Positions 48,523-61,114 of a stretch of DNA of 64,000 bases are shown here, in pieces; the stretch's first letter is position 1; every line of letters begins with the position of its first letter. The position numbers and the translations under genes are program-made. This stretch comes from Gnomoniopsis sp. IMI 355080 (lineage: Eukaryota; Ascomycota; Sordariomycetes; Diaporthales; Gnomoniaceae), in contig JAPEVC010000083.1 of NCBI GenBank assembly GCA_027946555.1, forward strand, positions 62,001 through 126,000. Reading direction: 5' to 3'. The notes under the pieces were generated by a model. That model made no database searches, had not been told where the DNA came from, and saw nothing but the letters and a program-made list of their open reading frames with translations.

Positions 48523-50246
48523 AATGACTGTGAATGACCCGTAGTGTATAGCTGGCGCTCAACCTATCGCGAAAAAGGAGACGAAGCAGTTGCACTTAAG
48601 TGCAGAGCTTTTCAGGAAGGAAATCGCTGTTTGTGACTTTCCAGTATTGTGAAGCCATCAAGAGATCATCACTGGCCCTGACCGAACATGCAGGATGATT
48701 TTTTCCGATGAACTCGAAGCTGCTGGCCGAGAGTCATCGGGGAGTAGAGAGCAGCCGATTCTCCGTGGGATTGAAGAGGCAAGCCCTGGCTACCAGGAAC
48801 TCAAACTGAGGCACAGGGCGGGGTCGATCGCGGCTGTGCGATTAGTTGGTGGCGGCTATACCAACTTTGATAGTGGTAGTGGCGCTTAGTAGCGCCAAAG
48901 TAGGTCGTGGCCGCATTATATTTGGTAAACAAGCAGGGAGGTAGAATTTCACATTGACTGTATATAGACCAAGTGCCAGCATAAGTGAAACTGGTAAGAT
49001 GTTATATTTATTATGACTAAGGCCATTTATTCCACGGCTCGGACAAACACGCACCTAGCCCATTGAAGGCCTAGCATGTGACTGTATGTCCTGGCCTAGC
49101 CTAGCCCTGTGTCTGGCCAGACCGTAACAGGCGGCGAATATGCTATTTATGCATGTTATATTGCAACCTGAGAGGGTTTAGGCCGCGCCAGAAGCGATGT
49201 GCATGGCCTACCTGGCAGCATGAGATAGAATTAGAAATACCCATACCGATTTAGCATATAACTCAATTTTTACTTCCTCCTAAATGATAATGATTGTTAC
49301 CGGGGAAGCAATGTTTGGAAAATTCAAAGTCGCTATTGTGTTATCTCGAAGAGGGTTATGTAGGACTATATAATGCTCACGGTACGTGTATACGCAATGC
49401 CGTCTCTTACTGCCATATGAGACATTAGTTCCTCGAAGTGTACGACATTAGAAGTCGCAGTCTCACAAGAACTCACGCAAAATTCACGATGGGCTTCTCC
49501 AATCAACCCTGTAGTGCAAACCCAACAAGGCCAGTGTTATATAGAGGCGGTAAAAGACAGAAGCTTCTAGACAGCGTGTCCAGGCCTGGCCAAGTCCAAG
49601 GTGTGAAGCATTGGAAAGTATCCCCCGACCTCTATCCAATGCAACCCGACCAAGCAGAACTTTGGCAGTAGGCGGTTTTTCCAGTTAGTATCCGCGTATA
49701 TAGACCTCCCTGAAGCCAGGCCTCGGGCCTGTACGGTCAGATGTGGTCCTTTGCCTAGTCAAGCGACACACTGATTTGTAGGGCCCGTAGACCAGCCCTG
49801 ATCTCTAACGAGGTTGGTCAACTATCGGTCGTCGACTTGCGCCATCAACCCATCGTCCAAGCCGATTGACCCACGAAGAGGGGCTTGAGTTTCTCTATAA
49901 TCAATACCAGAAGGGGCGAGCACATAACTTGGAGGCAAGAAAGTCATATGTAGACGTTGCCTGATTTTTATATAAAGTCCGAGCACCACCGCATCGAACA
50001 CGAAAGATGTCCATTCATAATGTACACAAAAGATCGAAATTAGGCCATAATCATAACCATCTCTTCACACTCCAACAATACATACCCAAACCTTGGATGG
50101 TGCTGGTTCACCATTACCCAATTCAATCAACTCTCTGGTGCTAGATCACTATTATATACTCACTTTCGTCACTTTGCACTTTACCGACCTCTGTACGCTA
50201 CATTGATACAAGCAAACCAACCTTCAAGTTTACTAAAATCATCGCC
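48523..50246. other. gene-poor intergenic region
   Basis: 1.7 kb. Palindromic CTAGCC/GGCCTAG-type short repeats cluster near 49060-49210. Open frames are short and unconvincing. Confidence 0.45.
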
Positions 50247-50885
50247 ATGGGACGCTCACATCACTCCAGTCAGTCGAAGCATTCTAGTTCCCATCGATCG
50301 TCTGGGAAAGCAACCCAGCACTCGTCCGGACGAAGATCAGATGAAAGCAGCGGGACCTTGACTGGAATCCATCGGCAACCAACCGATTCGTCTTATTATG
50401 ATTTCGGAAGCGTTCCGTGTAATACTATTGTGGCTGCCGCCGGGCCGGATGCTACCTACATATACGCCAGGGATGCTCGAGCGCAAGTCGCTAACGCACC
50501 ACCCCCTGTGAAACGCAGAAATCGTGGCTCAAGATACCCAAGTGGCTATCAAAATTACGAAGGCTTGCCGCTTCAAGTCACTCCGCAAGGAAAAGATGAC
50601 CCCAACTATTCGGGGCCGCCATATACGCATTCGCCCTTGCTCCCAGGACAACAGCAACCATGGACTAAGGGCAACCCAGGTGTCCACAGGTCAGTTTACA
50701 ACAATAGCGACCGCACTAAATTCCACGCGGTTTATCATGATCCGAATAAGCCCCAAACATCCGGGGGATGGACCGAGTTTTCGATGGCAGAGTACCGTAC
50801 GAGCGCGTCGGCGGAAGCGACGTCCGGTGCGGGAGCGTGGGCGAATCATGACTACAGCCACCCAGCAACCTTGGAGGACCTGTAG
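50247..50885 (+). CDS. hypothetical Ser/His-rich protein
   Basis: Single open frame of 212 aa starting MGRSHHSSQSKHSSSHRSS. The first 45 residues are low-complexity Ser/His/Arg. A Gly/Pro/Tyr-rich middle follows (NYEGLPLQVTPQGKDDPNYSGPP), and the last part contains HAVYHDPNKPQTSGGWTEFSMAEYRTS. There is no signal peptide, membrane helix or known domain. Codon use and length suggest a real gene, probably a disordered intracellular protein. The context gives no functional clue. Confidence 0.55.
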   Translation: MGRSHHSSQSKHSSSHRSSGKATQHSSGRRSDESSGTLTGIHRQPTDSSYYDFGSVPCNTIVAAAGPDATYIYARDARAQVANAPPPVKRRNRGSRYPSGYQNYEGLPLQVTPQGKDDPNYSGPPYTHSPLLPGQQQPWTKGNPGVHRSVYNNSDRTKFHAVYHDPNKPQTSGGWTEFSMAEYRTSASAEATSGAGAWANHDYSHPATLEDL

Positions 50886-53849
50886 CTTGCGGCCACAATG
50901 GGGCGAAAAAATCAGGGCTGCAATATATGTAGCACGTCATGGCTGCTTTTTGACTAAAAGTTGCTGTAGTTTCTCATGACCGATAATGTGGGGACAATGC
51001 TGCAACTACTGCCTGCTCAGCAAGAGAGGGAGCATCTGCCCAGGTGGACAAACGTTGATGGGCATAACGGGAAGAACACGTATAGTATCTTAACATTCGA
51101 TCAATTCATCCTGTCGCTACCGATTACAACCGGTGATGAGCTATATCATGTTCCAAGGCACACAAGTAATTACGTGTAGAATTCGATTATATTGAAAAGA
51201 CTGAACGTCCACCCAAGTCTTCTGTAGACACCCGTTTACAGGTCAAAGTCCCATACCTTGGGGTAGATGTGGGATTATTGATTGGTCATTCTACAGGGCC
51301 TATTTACCTAGCCCTTTGAGGCTCTGATTCAGTAGCTAATTATTCCTCCTGCATCGTCCGTATACTAATTTCTTTTCGCAAATTCCTTTCGAACGGCCAT
51401 CAATCCACTGGTCACAGTCCACCGACAGTAGACTTTACGACAATGAATGCCTTCGTTATAAATGGAAATCAATCGAGAATAGGTGAGAGGCTTACCTCTA
51501 CTCCATAATTTGATTTATCGCGCAGCAAGTTTGCTTCGTATATGTAAAACTAGCAGTTGCTACTATTTGTTTTACGACTTTTCCTCACGTCTACTCCATA
51601 GCATAATATGTCTTAAAATCCACTTTATTCAAGTGATACAGAGTAGCAAGATTAATGAAAAATCAATTCCTTATTTTAAAGTATTAAAAGCTCTCGAATG
51701 AATGCAGAGCAAGCGATACTCCGATGAGTGATATATAGGAGGCCTATAATACCTATATTTCGTCCAAGATCTCAGCTCCAATTCTTGATAGTGACTGAGA
51801 ACTTGCACTGGAAGTACTATATCTTCTGTATCTTATTAGTGTGATTACTAGTCTCAAAAGCCTGAGATATACTCTTGGACTTAACGAATTAACACTATGC
51901 TCGCCTGGAAAAAAGAAGGAGCCATGGTAGTTTTGCCGGATTAAATATTCTTCTGACTTTTATTATTTTCTGGAATCGTTAAGTCAGCTTTGTTTCCTCT
52001 GTTGCTCGTTCAAAAAAGTAACAAACTCGGCAAAGTGTTGACTATTAGATAATTAAGCATGAGAAATTTTGCATAATCAATCTTTTCTAGATACTTATGA
52101 TGCATGACTCCGAAAAGCATCATGTTACGGCTGGAAGATAGGGATAGAATGGATCATGATAATCCATCCAGTGCTATAGTCCCACCAAGCAAATTAGGTG
52201 GGAGCTAATGGGAATGCTTGAGCTTTATATGGAGCTACATAGTCCAAATAACGAGTTCAGATGTATAGTCTATAGTAAATGGATTTATCAACCTGAACAT
52301 ATAGAAATTCAAGAATAATACAAAGTCTAGCACGAGAAGTCAGTATTAGCTAGGCATAAGATTGTTGAAGTTTTGTAGATGGCTATTACTTACTCGCTGC
52401 ATATATATATATTACATTAGCTTCAATTCTCTTTACCAAGCGCACCTTATCAATTTCTATAAGGCCAAGTCCCAAAGCACATCAAAGATTTAACCTTTTA
52501 TTCAGGATGAGTTGCAATTTGTATACGATAGTGGTTGGATGTATTGTTATATATGAATTCACGAATGCAGTGATATCAACTGGAGTTATAGGTTGCTTCT
52601 TTAACTTGACATAGTGATTCGTGCCTCCAATATACCTCCGCCGTATTAACACTTTGCGAAGGGAATACGCTGAGCCAGACATAGGCTGTCCATAGAGAGG
52701 TCCAAGAGTAGATTGTCTAGTTATCCCTAGCCGGAAAGCAAACCATATACCGCGAACAGACTAAGCATAAACCAGATTCTCAGCCATTACCAAAGGCATC
52801 CCAATTATGTCTTCGGCTTGGGTTTGAGAGCCTCGAAGGAGTGATATAACCGCCATCTTAGTCAATCCAAACGATGTATCTCTGGACAAACCGCGCAATA
52901 GTATAGTGGATCGTCTTTTGCTCTTGTCCAATTGTGAGAAGGCCAAGTGTCTTCCATCTTTGTGCCGCTAGCTAGAGTTGACAGCGCGGTCGAGGCCTGG
53001 CCGCAGAGCTAAATTAGAGAGAAACCCTTTGCAGTGGAATTTATCATTCTAAAGTTGTGATGATATCTGGAAAGCATAATCCAGCTTATTCGAGCGGACT
53101 CTGCCCTCTGAACTAGCGCCCGGAGTACAGCACTTCCATCCTTGTATACCTACCTACCTAGGTACTCTAGGTATGATGGGTGGTCAGGGTCTCAATCACG
53201 CGCTACTCATGGGTCAGCATGGCACCACCATGATAAGCTATAGTCGGACCATGGATGCGGGGTGTTGGACTGTGCGAAGACGTTGGATCGCCCAGAACTT
53301 GGAGATGATAGGATGCTCCACTTGACGGTGATAACTCTGCATATACGACGAAATGCTACGTGACTGTTGTTCTCTAGAGCTGACGCTTCCCCATGCATTC
53401 TCGCATGATGTCGGTCATGATCTGCAATATTTCGTCCAAGCGAGGCTCAATCTCGTTCATAGCCATCACCTGCATTCCAGTCCTGACACTATGCTCATTA
53501 GTCTGCAAGTAAGTGATATAGACATCGCCTGTGGCTAAATTGAGGAAATAGATCCCGACAGTATGACTTAAGCGCCATAGTCTTGGTTGTGCGAATGTGC
53601 TGGAATGATGCATCTAACTAGTGAAGTGCTCGTTGAGGCTGTTCATGTCCGGATGACAGGGTGAGTCAGGGATCGGCACTCATCACCGCGGATTATATAA
53701 ATTCTGGATCAAGCTGCAGATGTCGAACGTCTATCACTTCAATACCCTTGTGCTCGCTGTGGATATGATATTACTTCTTTCCTCAAGAGTAACGTTTCTT
53801 AAGTGTCACAGCTTTCCTTTTCTATAAAATCATATCGACTGTAATAACG
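50886..53849. other. AT-rich, gene-poor tract
   Basis: 3 kb, strikingly AT-rich from about 51,450 to 52,960, with no ORF of note. It looks like RIP-mutated repeat DNA, though I could not identify a transposon family. A TATAAA box lies at 53823, just before the methyltransferase start. Confidence 0.5.
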
Positions 53850-55371
53850 ATGATGGATAGGACTCAGAGTCTGAGCAGCCAGCAATCGGCGGTTGATATT
53901 TCCCTAGAGCCCAACAACATCGACGCTGTGCCTGAGATGATGCAGCAGATCAAAGAAGAAGTCGAAGCCTTGAATACCGGGGATCCTAGAGCGCGCCAGA
54001 ATCTAATTATCAAGGCCCGTAAGATGGTGCTCGCCCTTGAGACACCGACAGAAACCATGATAAAGCATGTCTGGTCTCAGGTACGTTATTCGAACGTGGA
54101 TTATGATAGGTTGTCTTTCCTCCATCCGCCTTGATGTTGATTAAAGCCAATATCCAGGGCGGTGTCCTTGGTGCTATCAGCTATGGTGTAGACTCGCACC
54201 TATGGAAGGTCATGGCAAAGAGTGGCGATAGACCACAAAAGGTCTCTGAACTTGCGGAAGGACTCGGACTGAATGAGAATGTGCTTAGTAAGTAGTAACC
54301 CTAATCTCAAGAATTATAAGAATGTGACCCGTGACGAAACCTTAGGCCGACTTTTGCGCCATCTAAGTGCTATGAGCTATATTGAAGAGGTTGAAGAGGA
54401 CACTTACAAGTCGAATAACTTCATTAAATCTCTAAGTTTAGACAAGATCGGGGACAGCTATCTTGCCATGTAAGTTTCACATCATCTTTTCCAGCTGTGA
54501 TTCCAACAGTAACAGAGTCATAGGAATTCGTGTACTACACATGGTCAGCTCAAATTCCACGAGTTCTCACGGAAGCAAGGTTGGGGTACAGAGCCCACAG
54601 ATGCGCGTAGAACTTCCCTTATGTACGCTTTCAACATGGAAAAGGACATGTTTTCATGGCAGCAGGAGCAGGGTTACGGTACTCATTTCAATAATCATAT
54701 GAGCGGATACCGGCAGGGACGGCCCCCATGGTGTGGTCCCAACTTCTTCCCCGTCCAAGAAAAACTCATCGACGGCTTCAGCTCCGACCCCAACGCGCCG
54801 ATTCTCGTCGACATTGGTGGCAGCTTGGGCCATGACTTGGTCCAATTCCACAAATTTCACCCGGATCATCCTGGCACGCTAATTTTACAGGATCTCCCGA
54901 CGGTCATCGAGCAACTGAAGGACCTCGACGGGGCCATCAAGCCGATGCCATATAGCTTCCTCGACGAGCAGCCTGTAAAGGGTGAGCAATTCTCATGCAT
55001 CATGTCCCCGAGACACATTCATATTGTTTCGCTAACTCTGGATAGGAGCTCGTGCTTACTATATGCATTCTGTCCTTCACGATTGGCCAGATGATGTCTG
55101 CGCCAAAATTTTGAAGCGGATTGCAGATGCTATGGAGCCGGGCTATAGCAAGATTTTGATTAATGAGAACGTGATCCCTACGAGGAAAGCGTACTGGGAG
55201 ACGACGGCCCTGGACATCGTCATGCTAGCCGGCTTCTCCTCCAAAGAGCGTACAGACAAAGACTGGCACCAGCTTATCGAAGAAAAGGCTGGACTTAAAA
55301 TCGTCAACATCTGGGAGGCAAAGGAGGCAGGCCATGGTGTTGAATGTTTGATTGAGGTTGGTCTCGCATGA
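53850..55371 (+). CDS. SAM-dependent O-methyltransferase
   Basis: Fungal class I (COMT-like) O-methyltransferase, 422 aa. Exons 53850-54080, 54158-54287, 54346-54469, 54524-54981 and 55046-55371 (1,269 nt). The N-terminal winged-helix dimerisation part includes KVSELAEGLGLNENVL, then LLRHLSAMSYIEEV. The SAM-binding motif is PILVDIGGSLGHDL near residue 235, where DVGGGxGHD is more common. The catalytic His lies in MHSVLHDWPDD and the supporting Glu in INENVIP. The acceptor of the third intron is chosen as CATAG because earlier acceptors bring stops. It would methylate a hydroxyl of a small molecule. It is 8 kb away from the main cluster, so membership is uncertain. Confidence 0.9.
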
Positions 55372-56516
55372 TTTCTATTTTCCGACTATGCTCCATTTTC
55401 GCATTGACCCAGGTACGTAGTATAAAGGTACCTGGACTGGAGTGACGTGGCGTAAGCAGATTGTTGTAAAGTGCTAGGTCTTTATAATCCAAGATCCTTA
55501 TTTTCAGCCCGTAACAATATTTCGAAATCGCGGGACTGTGTTAAGCCTGATAGTGACGTGTTGTATTCGCAATAAGGATCTGCCGCGCATCATACCTACG
55601 AACTTGAGCTGGCAAAGTCGCAGCCTGCGAATCAGATTCGGGGGTAGCATCTCCACCAAACCTTCATTCCAAGAAGCTATCTGGATTCTTATCTCCAAGG
55701 ACTTTACTCACTATTAATTAGGACTGCCTAGGTCTTACTCTTGATGGCTGAACTGCGCCTGCTTCCCCTCTTTATGCCGCTCTCGGTAGCCAGTGTTTCG
55801 ATGCTCTGGGCACACTATTCACGTAGACACACAGCTAATCGAACTCAAATCATTGCCTTATATCGTTAGTCAGCTGCAAACTCGCTGCATGCACGAAACA
55901 GCCAGGACGAAGTTGCGGTGGCGGGGTGCCCCTGTCTCACTGAACGAGAACCAGGAGGTACAGTACCTACTTGGAAGCGCTTAAGCAGACTCGGGAGTCC
56001 CCCGGGAGAAAGCCTCAACAAATTCCAAATCTAGGTACGTTCAACACCTGATGTGTTATGTATTGCAGATAGATGAGAAAGTCGGTGACCTTCTTCGAGA
56101 AAGCACGTGGAGCTAAAGAGACGTAGAGCATATAATGAACCTAGAGGACTTTACCGCCTTTCTGAATGAGAGATATACAACGGAGAAGTTTAGATTTCAG
56201 TTATGGCAGTTGATGCAGCACGAGAAGGAAGACCCACGAAGTGCTCGACGGAGCGACTTGGACGACAAGGTTGTCTGCGGATATAGTATTCCAGATCCCC
56301 CAGCTGGCGGTCTCGATCACAGACCAGAAAGAATGGGCCCCATGTCTACCCAGGGAGTTATAACCAGCGCTTTTTGTTGGAACATGCACGATAAAATTTA
56401 GACTGGGAACGACTTTTCCTCGAGCGTCAACGCCCGCAATGATTATCGATTATAAACTGCAGAGATAGTAGATCTCATCTCCTCCATCGACAAGATGTAT
56501 CCGAGCAAAGCAACGA
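55372..56516. other. convergent intergenic region
   Basis: 1.1 kb between the methyltransferase and BBE3 3' ends. Short ORFs only; a small open frame at 56135-56401 shows no family features. Confidence 0.5.
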
Positions 56517-58265
56517 TTAGGCTATTGGTGCATAGAAACTGAATCTCCGATACGGATCGTACTTGTTCTTGAGCGCCAAAAGCTTGTCTTGGCGCCACTT
56601 TTCATGTCCATACATCTCCTCTTTGGTTTCCGTCCCAAAGGCGTAGTTGACGTATGCATGGAAATCTTTGCGACCAGTACCCTCGCGGAGAACATTACGT
56701 AAACTCTGGCCGACGGAAATTGCCTTGGCTGCGAGCGCCTCTCCATCCGGCACATATCTCATGAGAGGCGATAGTAGCAAGTTGTACTGTCGAAAGCTCA
56801 CGGCGGTAGAGTCTTGAGGGATAGATTGTAAGCCTCGCGTAGCGTAGCCCTCGATCAAGATGACTGAGCCATTGAGCGCTGGTGTGTCTTGCACAGCTGT
56901 TGCGAAGAGGTCATAAGCATTTTGCAGCGCTGTTCCGTTGTAGATTACCAGATCGATAGGGAACCGTAACGAAGCAGTGCCTCCCACTTTATTCTGGCAT
57001 ACGCTCGCGTTGAAGTCCCAGCCGACCCACTTGGCGATCTCAGTGTAATTACCCGAGCCGATGTTTACACTTGTAGGCTGGAGGCTATCAAAATTGGATG
57101 TGTATAGCGGATCCACCTGTGTAACTCCCTCTTGTAAGATGTATAATCCGAGAAGAGGCTTTCTTCCGCATCAGCATCAAGTATTTGACTTATTAGAGGA
57201 CGCCGGAACTAACCTTGTCACTAATGCTCTGATTGTTGTACAAGTACCCGTAATTAGCAATGTCTACTGGCTGCGTGCCATTTTTCAGAAGGTATTTGTT
57301 GATGTTATCGTAGACTTGATAGACTTTGTCGCCGGTGAAGACATAATGCTTGTAGGCCCAGACTGGATATTCGATATCATAAATCTTGGAAGTGACTGCG
57401 GTGACAAGACCAAAATTGTGGCCAGCCCCTTGAATGGCCCACCAGAGATCAGAGCTGCTGTCGATAGTCCTCGAGGTACCGTTTGCCAGAACAATATTCA
57501 TAGACAGAAATTGATCTGAAATGAGGCCGTGTCGCCCTTGAAGCCAGCCGTGGCCGCCTCCAAGCCCCGGCCCAAGCAAGCTCGTGCACTCACAACCTCC
57601 GGTGACTGCGCCGCGTCAGTCATGATACCGCTTCAGCCATGCGAGGCAGTGACTCACCCGTCTGCTTTCCCACAGTCCAGAGATCATGTGTAACGTTGCC
57701 TGACAATGCACCGCCTCCGATGGTAACAGACTTGCCGTCTTCCGCAATCTTGATTTGATGGAGTTGATGCATCCAAATCTCGATTCCGCTGGTCATGCTA
57801 CCAACCGTGGTGATGGCGCCGTGGCCTCCATTAACAGCAAGAAACGGAATATCATTATCGGCAGCGTATTTAACCTGTCCTAAGATAAGGAACCTTGCCT
57901 GCGCTACAGGAAGAGTGCATCCCAGTGGAACTTACAGTCTCTGCGACGTCCTTCTCGCTTCCGGGAACCACGACAACGCTGACTTTAGGAGCATCGTAAG
58001 AAGACCATCGGGCCGTCGCAGTGTCAAAGGCGGTGGTGTCATTGGGGTATATCACGCTGGCATTCGCTGAGAGCTTATTTTGTAGCGGTGTTAAATCATA
58101 GTAGGTGGACCCTCGGTTCCAAGCTATTTGGCCTATCCTGCTATTATGGGGGGTAACCAGACAGGCACCCAAAATCGCCCACACACTGATGCAAACAATA
58201 TGTTGCATCTGTAAATGCCGATTCGACCAACCGCGGAGAGTGAGGGCCGATATAAGCCTTGCCAT
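56517..58265 (-). CDS. secreted BBE-like FAD-linked oxidase (BBE3)
   Basis: Berberine-bridge-like oxidase of a second subgroup, 512 aa from the first ATG. Exons on the minus strand: 58265-57936, 57874-57658, 57605-57214 and 57116-56517 (1,539 nt). Starting at the second Met (58208) would give a cleaner signal peptide, MQHIVCISVWAILGACL, and may be the true start. FAD anchors: His in AVNGGHGAITTVG and Cys in GGCECTSLLGPGLGGGHG, both present. Then DLWWAIQGAGHNFG and the C-terminal EEMYGHEKWRQDKLLALK. It shares its first two intron sites with BBE4 and lies in tandem with it. Confidence 0.9.
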
Positions 58266-59246
58266 ATTCGCAAAACTATATCAGAATTGGATGATGCGTG
58301 TAAGCTGCTATGTTGTGAGGACAGAGGATCTCACATCAGTTCTCACGGAGGTATTCTCACGGAGGTATTGGCATATTAAAAACTCTGGACATCTAAAGCA
58401 GTTATATGATTGCAAGGTGGAGAAGTACACGAAGTGTCCAATGAATCTTAGTGGAGGTCCAGGGACAGGCATAAGGGTACCCAGAAAATTGGCGACAATC
58501 ACATAGGTCCTACAGTATCAGTCCCACGAAGCATTGCCGTCTTTAATCAGCGCTAAGGCACGTTCTTACCCGGATTTATCCTATGTGGGGCATCTACGGA
58601 TCATAATACATATCGAACGAGACCGGGGCAGGCTGAATAATCCCGAAAGCACCCACCTGCACCGATGACAGAATTTGTGTTCCATTAAAGGCTATAATGC
58701 CCATTTGACTCAGAGGGTGATATAAGCGCTAGGCTGCTAGCTTGCTATTACCATGCTGCTCCAAATTTATCCAGCCCATAGGATGCCACACTCTATATCA
58801 TAGTGTCGAACCTAGTCATCATGATGATGACCTACCTAGGTACACACTGCAGCTCAGCGTCTCTGCATTGATAATGCCTTGCTTACCAAGTGAGAGACAG
58901 CTCCAGCAGGGCCTATCAAGGCACTATTACACTTGGGAGAGACCAGATCCCCTAGGTACATCATCCCTTTCATATTCCACTCGCAATTGGTGATTTGTTG
59001 TCGCAGGGCTTGCCATATACGGAGTGCATATAGTCACTTTTTATTGCCGAAAATCCATCTTCCAGTCACTATGCCTAGGTAGAGGAGCAATATAATGCAT
59101 GAGTCGCTAACGGTGCCCAGTCACTGCCTCTTTAGGTAGGCAAGGGCTGTTTGAACAGAGTTCAATCGGACTATTGAGCAAGGTTTTAGTCAAGGCCAGG
59201 TCCCCTATGTATAAGAGTCCAGAAATGTCTGAGAACTAGCTCAGTA
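58266..59246. other. intergenic region between tandem oxidase genes
   Basis: About 1 kb, holding the BBE3 promoter and BBE4 3' end. Several ACCTAGGT-type palindromes (58836, 58953, 59073). No gene. Confidence 0.5.
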
Positions 59247-61114
59247 TCAGAAGACAACACTCTGATTCCGATATACACCAATAGGAGCGTAAAAGTCAAA
59301 TTTTCCCATTGGATCATATTTGTCTTTCAATGTCCTCAGCCGAGTTATCCTCCAATCTTCATATCCATACATCTCTTCGAATGTCTCATCTCCATGAGCG
59401 TAGTTGACATATGTGTGCATCCCAGAGCTCCCATCCGCCTCGTGGAGGCCTTGCCTGAAGCTCGTGCCAAAGGCAATAGCTTTAGCGTCTAAAGTCGTAT
59501 TCACGGCGTAGCTAACAACTGGTGTACTTATAGGCGGTCAATTGGTATGGGAGGTTATCAAGAAGATTCCAAAAGGATCATTGGCATACATCAGAATATT
59601 ATCTCCCCGGTAAGGGAAGGCTGTGCTGTCGCTTGTTACGGCTTTCACAGCTTGTGTCGAGTATGCTTCGAACAGCACCGCAGAGTTATCAAATGTGTCA
59701 TCGGTAGTGAATGCGTTGAAGGAATCAAAGGCAGACCGTTGCGCTTTGATATGATAGGACTTGAAGCTTATTGGAAACATCATATTAACAGCATTATGTT
59801 GCTGACATACGGTGCTGTCGATCGTGGTAGCGTCGATGAGAGTCAGGCCGGTATAGTCCGTAGCATTTGCGGCCACTACCACTGGTCCTATCGATAGAAG
59901 TGGCAAAGTATAGGTATCTGGGACGATGTCGGCACCTTGAAAGAAGATAGTAACAATAATCACTGCCTGATAATTGTTAGCTTTCGCACATAGCTGAGGC
60001 GTCAAACTTTTGACTTTCAAAAGGTCACTAACGTTATTAGGGTCAATGGATGAAATGCGAGCGAATGCATTCTTATTAATGAAATTGACAGGCATGTTCC
60101 TGGTTCCGTTGATAGTCCAACTATTGAGTTGGGTGAAAATAGCCTCAACCTTGTCCTGGGTGAATATGTATTTCGCATAAGCCCAACCGGTTGGTGGGAC
60201 ATCGTAGATACGACTTTGAACCTCGGTGATGATCCCGAAGTTGTGCCCTGCTCCTTGGAGTGCCCAGAAAAGGTCTATGCTTTTATGTTAATATATGGCT
60301 GGAGAGAACATAAACCAAAGTCGGGGTGTAGGTGGCTTGTCAAGAATGCAGAAAGCTCACCCGAATGACTTCTGGCAGATACGGAGATCGCCTCGCCGCT
60401 TGCGAGGACTAAACGGGCCGAAATCAGGTTGTCAGAAATAAGACCATAAAAGCCCTGGAGATATCCATGGCCTCCGCCAAGAAGGGGTCCCATGAGACCA
60501 ACACAATCGCATGCCCCAGTAACTAGACCAGGTCAGTATTCTTTACTCGTGACTTGTGAAAAAAATTGCTGCGCAACTAGAGGTGCATACCCGTTTGTTT
60601 TCCTGCTGTCCAGAGACGATCTTTGACTTCCACGCCGAGTATGCCTCCTCCAAATATAGCACTTCGACCATCTGCGGCGATCACAGTCCAATTCATTTTT
60701 CGCATCCTGATATTGATACCCTCGCGCAAATTCCCAAGAGTTGTAGTTCCCCCATGGAGGCCCGTCGTCGCCAGGAAAGGCATACCGTGTCTGTTGGCGA
60801 ACTGTATCTGTTCCGCGTACGAGTGAGCTGACTTGTCAAGTCGTTGCTGTCAGCCTGTAATTAAGCCTCACTGTTTCTTGCACATCCCTCTCGACAGCAA
60901 CTTCCACCACGACCGCATAGGTGGGCGGGTCTTGCATGTTGTCTCTGTCTGTAGCGACTGTGAACTCCGATGAATTCGGAAACACAATTTGCGCGCCCAG
61001 GGATAGAAGAGGCCCAAGCTCGTCTATGATGTTAGGATATGCACGAGAAGCATTGATGAACAAGGCAAGGACAACAACTACACATCGCATCAAGGGCTTG
61101 TTAAGAAGAGACAT
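59247..61114 (-). CDS. secreted BBE-like FAD-linked oxidase (BBE4)
   Basis: Tandem relative of BBE3, 528 aa as modelled. Exons on the minus strand: 61114-60872, 60807-60590, 60521-60361, 60274-59590 and 59526-59247 (1,587 nt). The last intron (59527-59589) removes an in-frame stop and restores GDNILITPVVSYAVNTTLDAKA. An additional 48-bp in-frame intron (59967-60014, with a GCTAAC branch site) is possible and would give 512 aa. The signal peptide is near the start (MRCVVVVLALFINASRA from an internal Met). FAD anchors: His in TTGLHGGTTTLG and Cys in TGACDCVGLMGPLLGGGHG. Then LFWALQGAGHNFG and EEMYGYEDWRITRLRTLKDKYDP. Substrate unknown. Confidence 0.87.

Noticed and set aside
52482..52946. Two short ORFs in the AT-rich tract as possible transposase remnants
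   Set aside because: No transposase motif or terminal repeats could be recognised.
53374..53613. Minus-strand open frame of 79 aa ending EILQIMTDIMRECMGKRQL
   Set aside because: It looks protein-like but is short, has no clear start context and matches no family I know; a relic exon is possible but unsupported.
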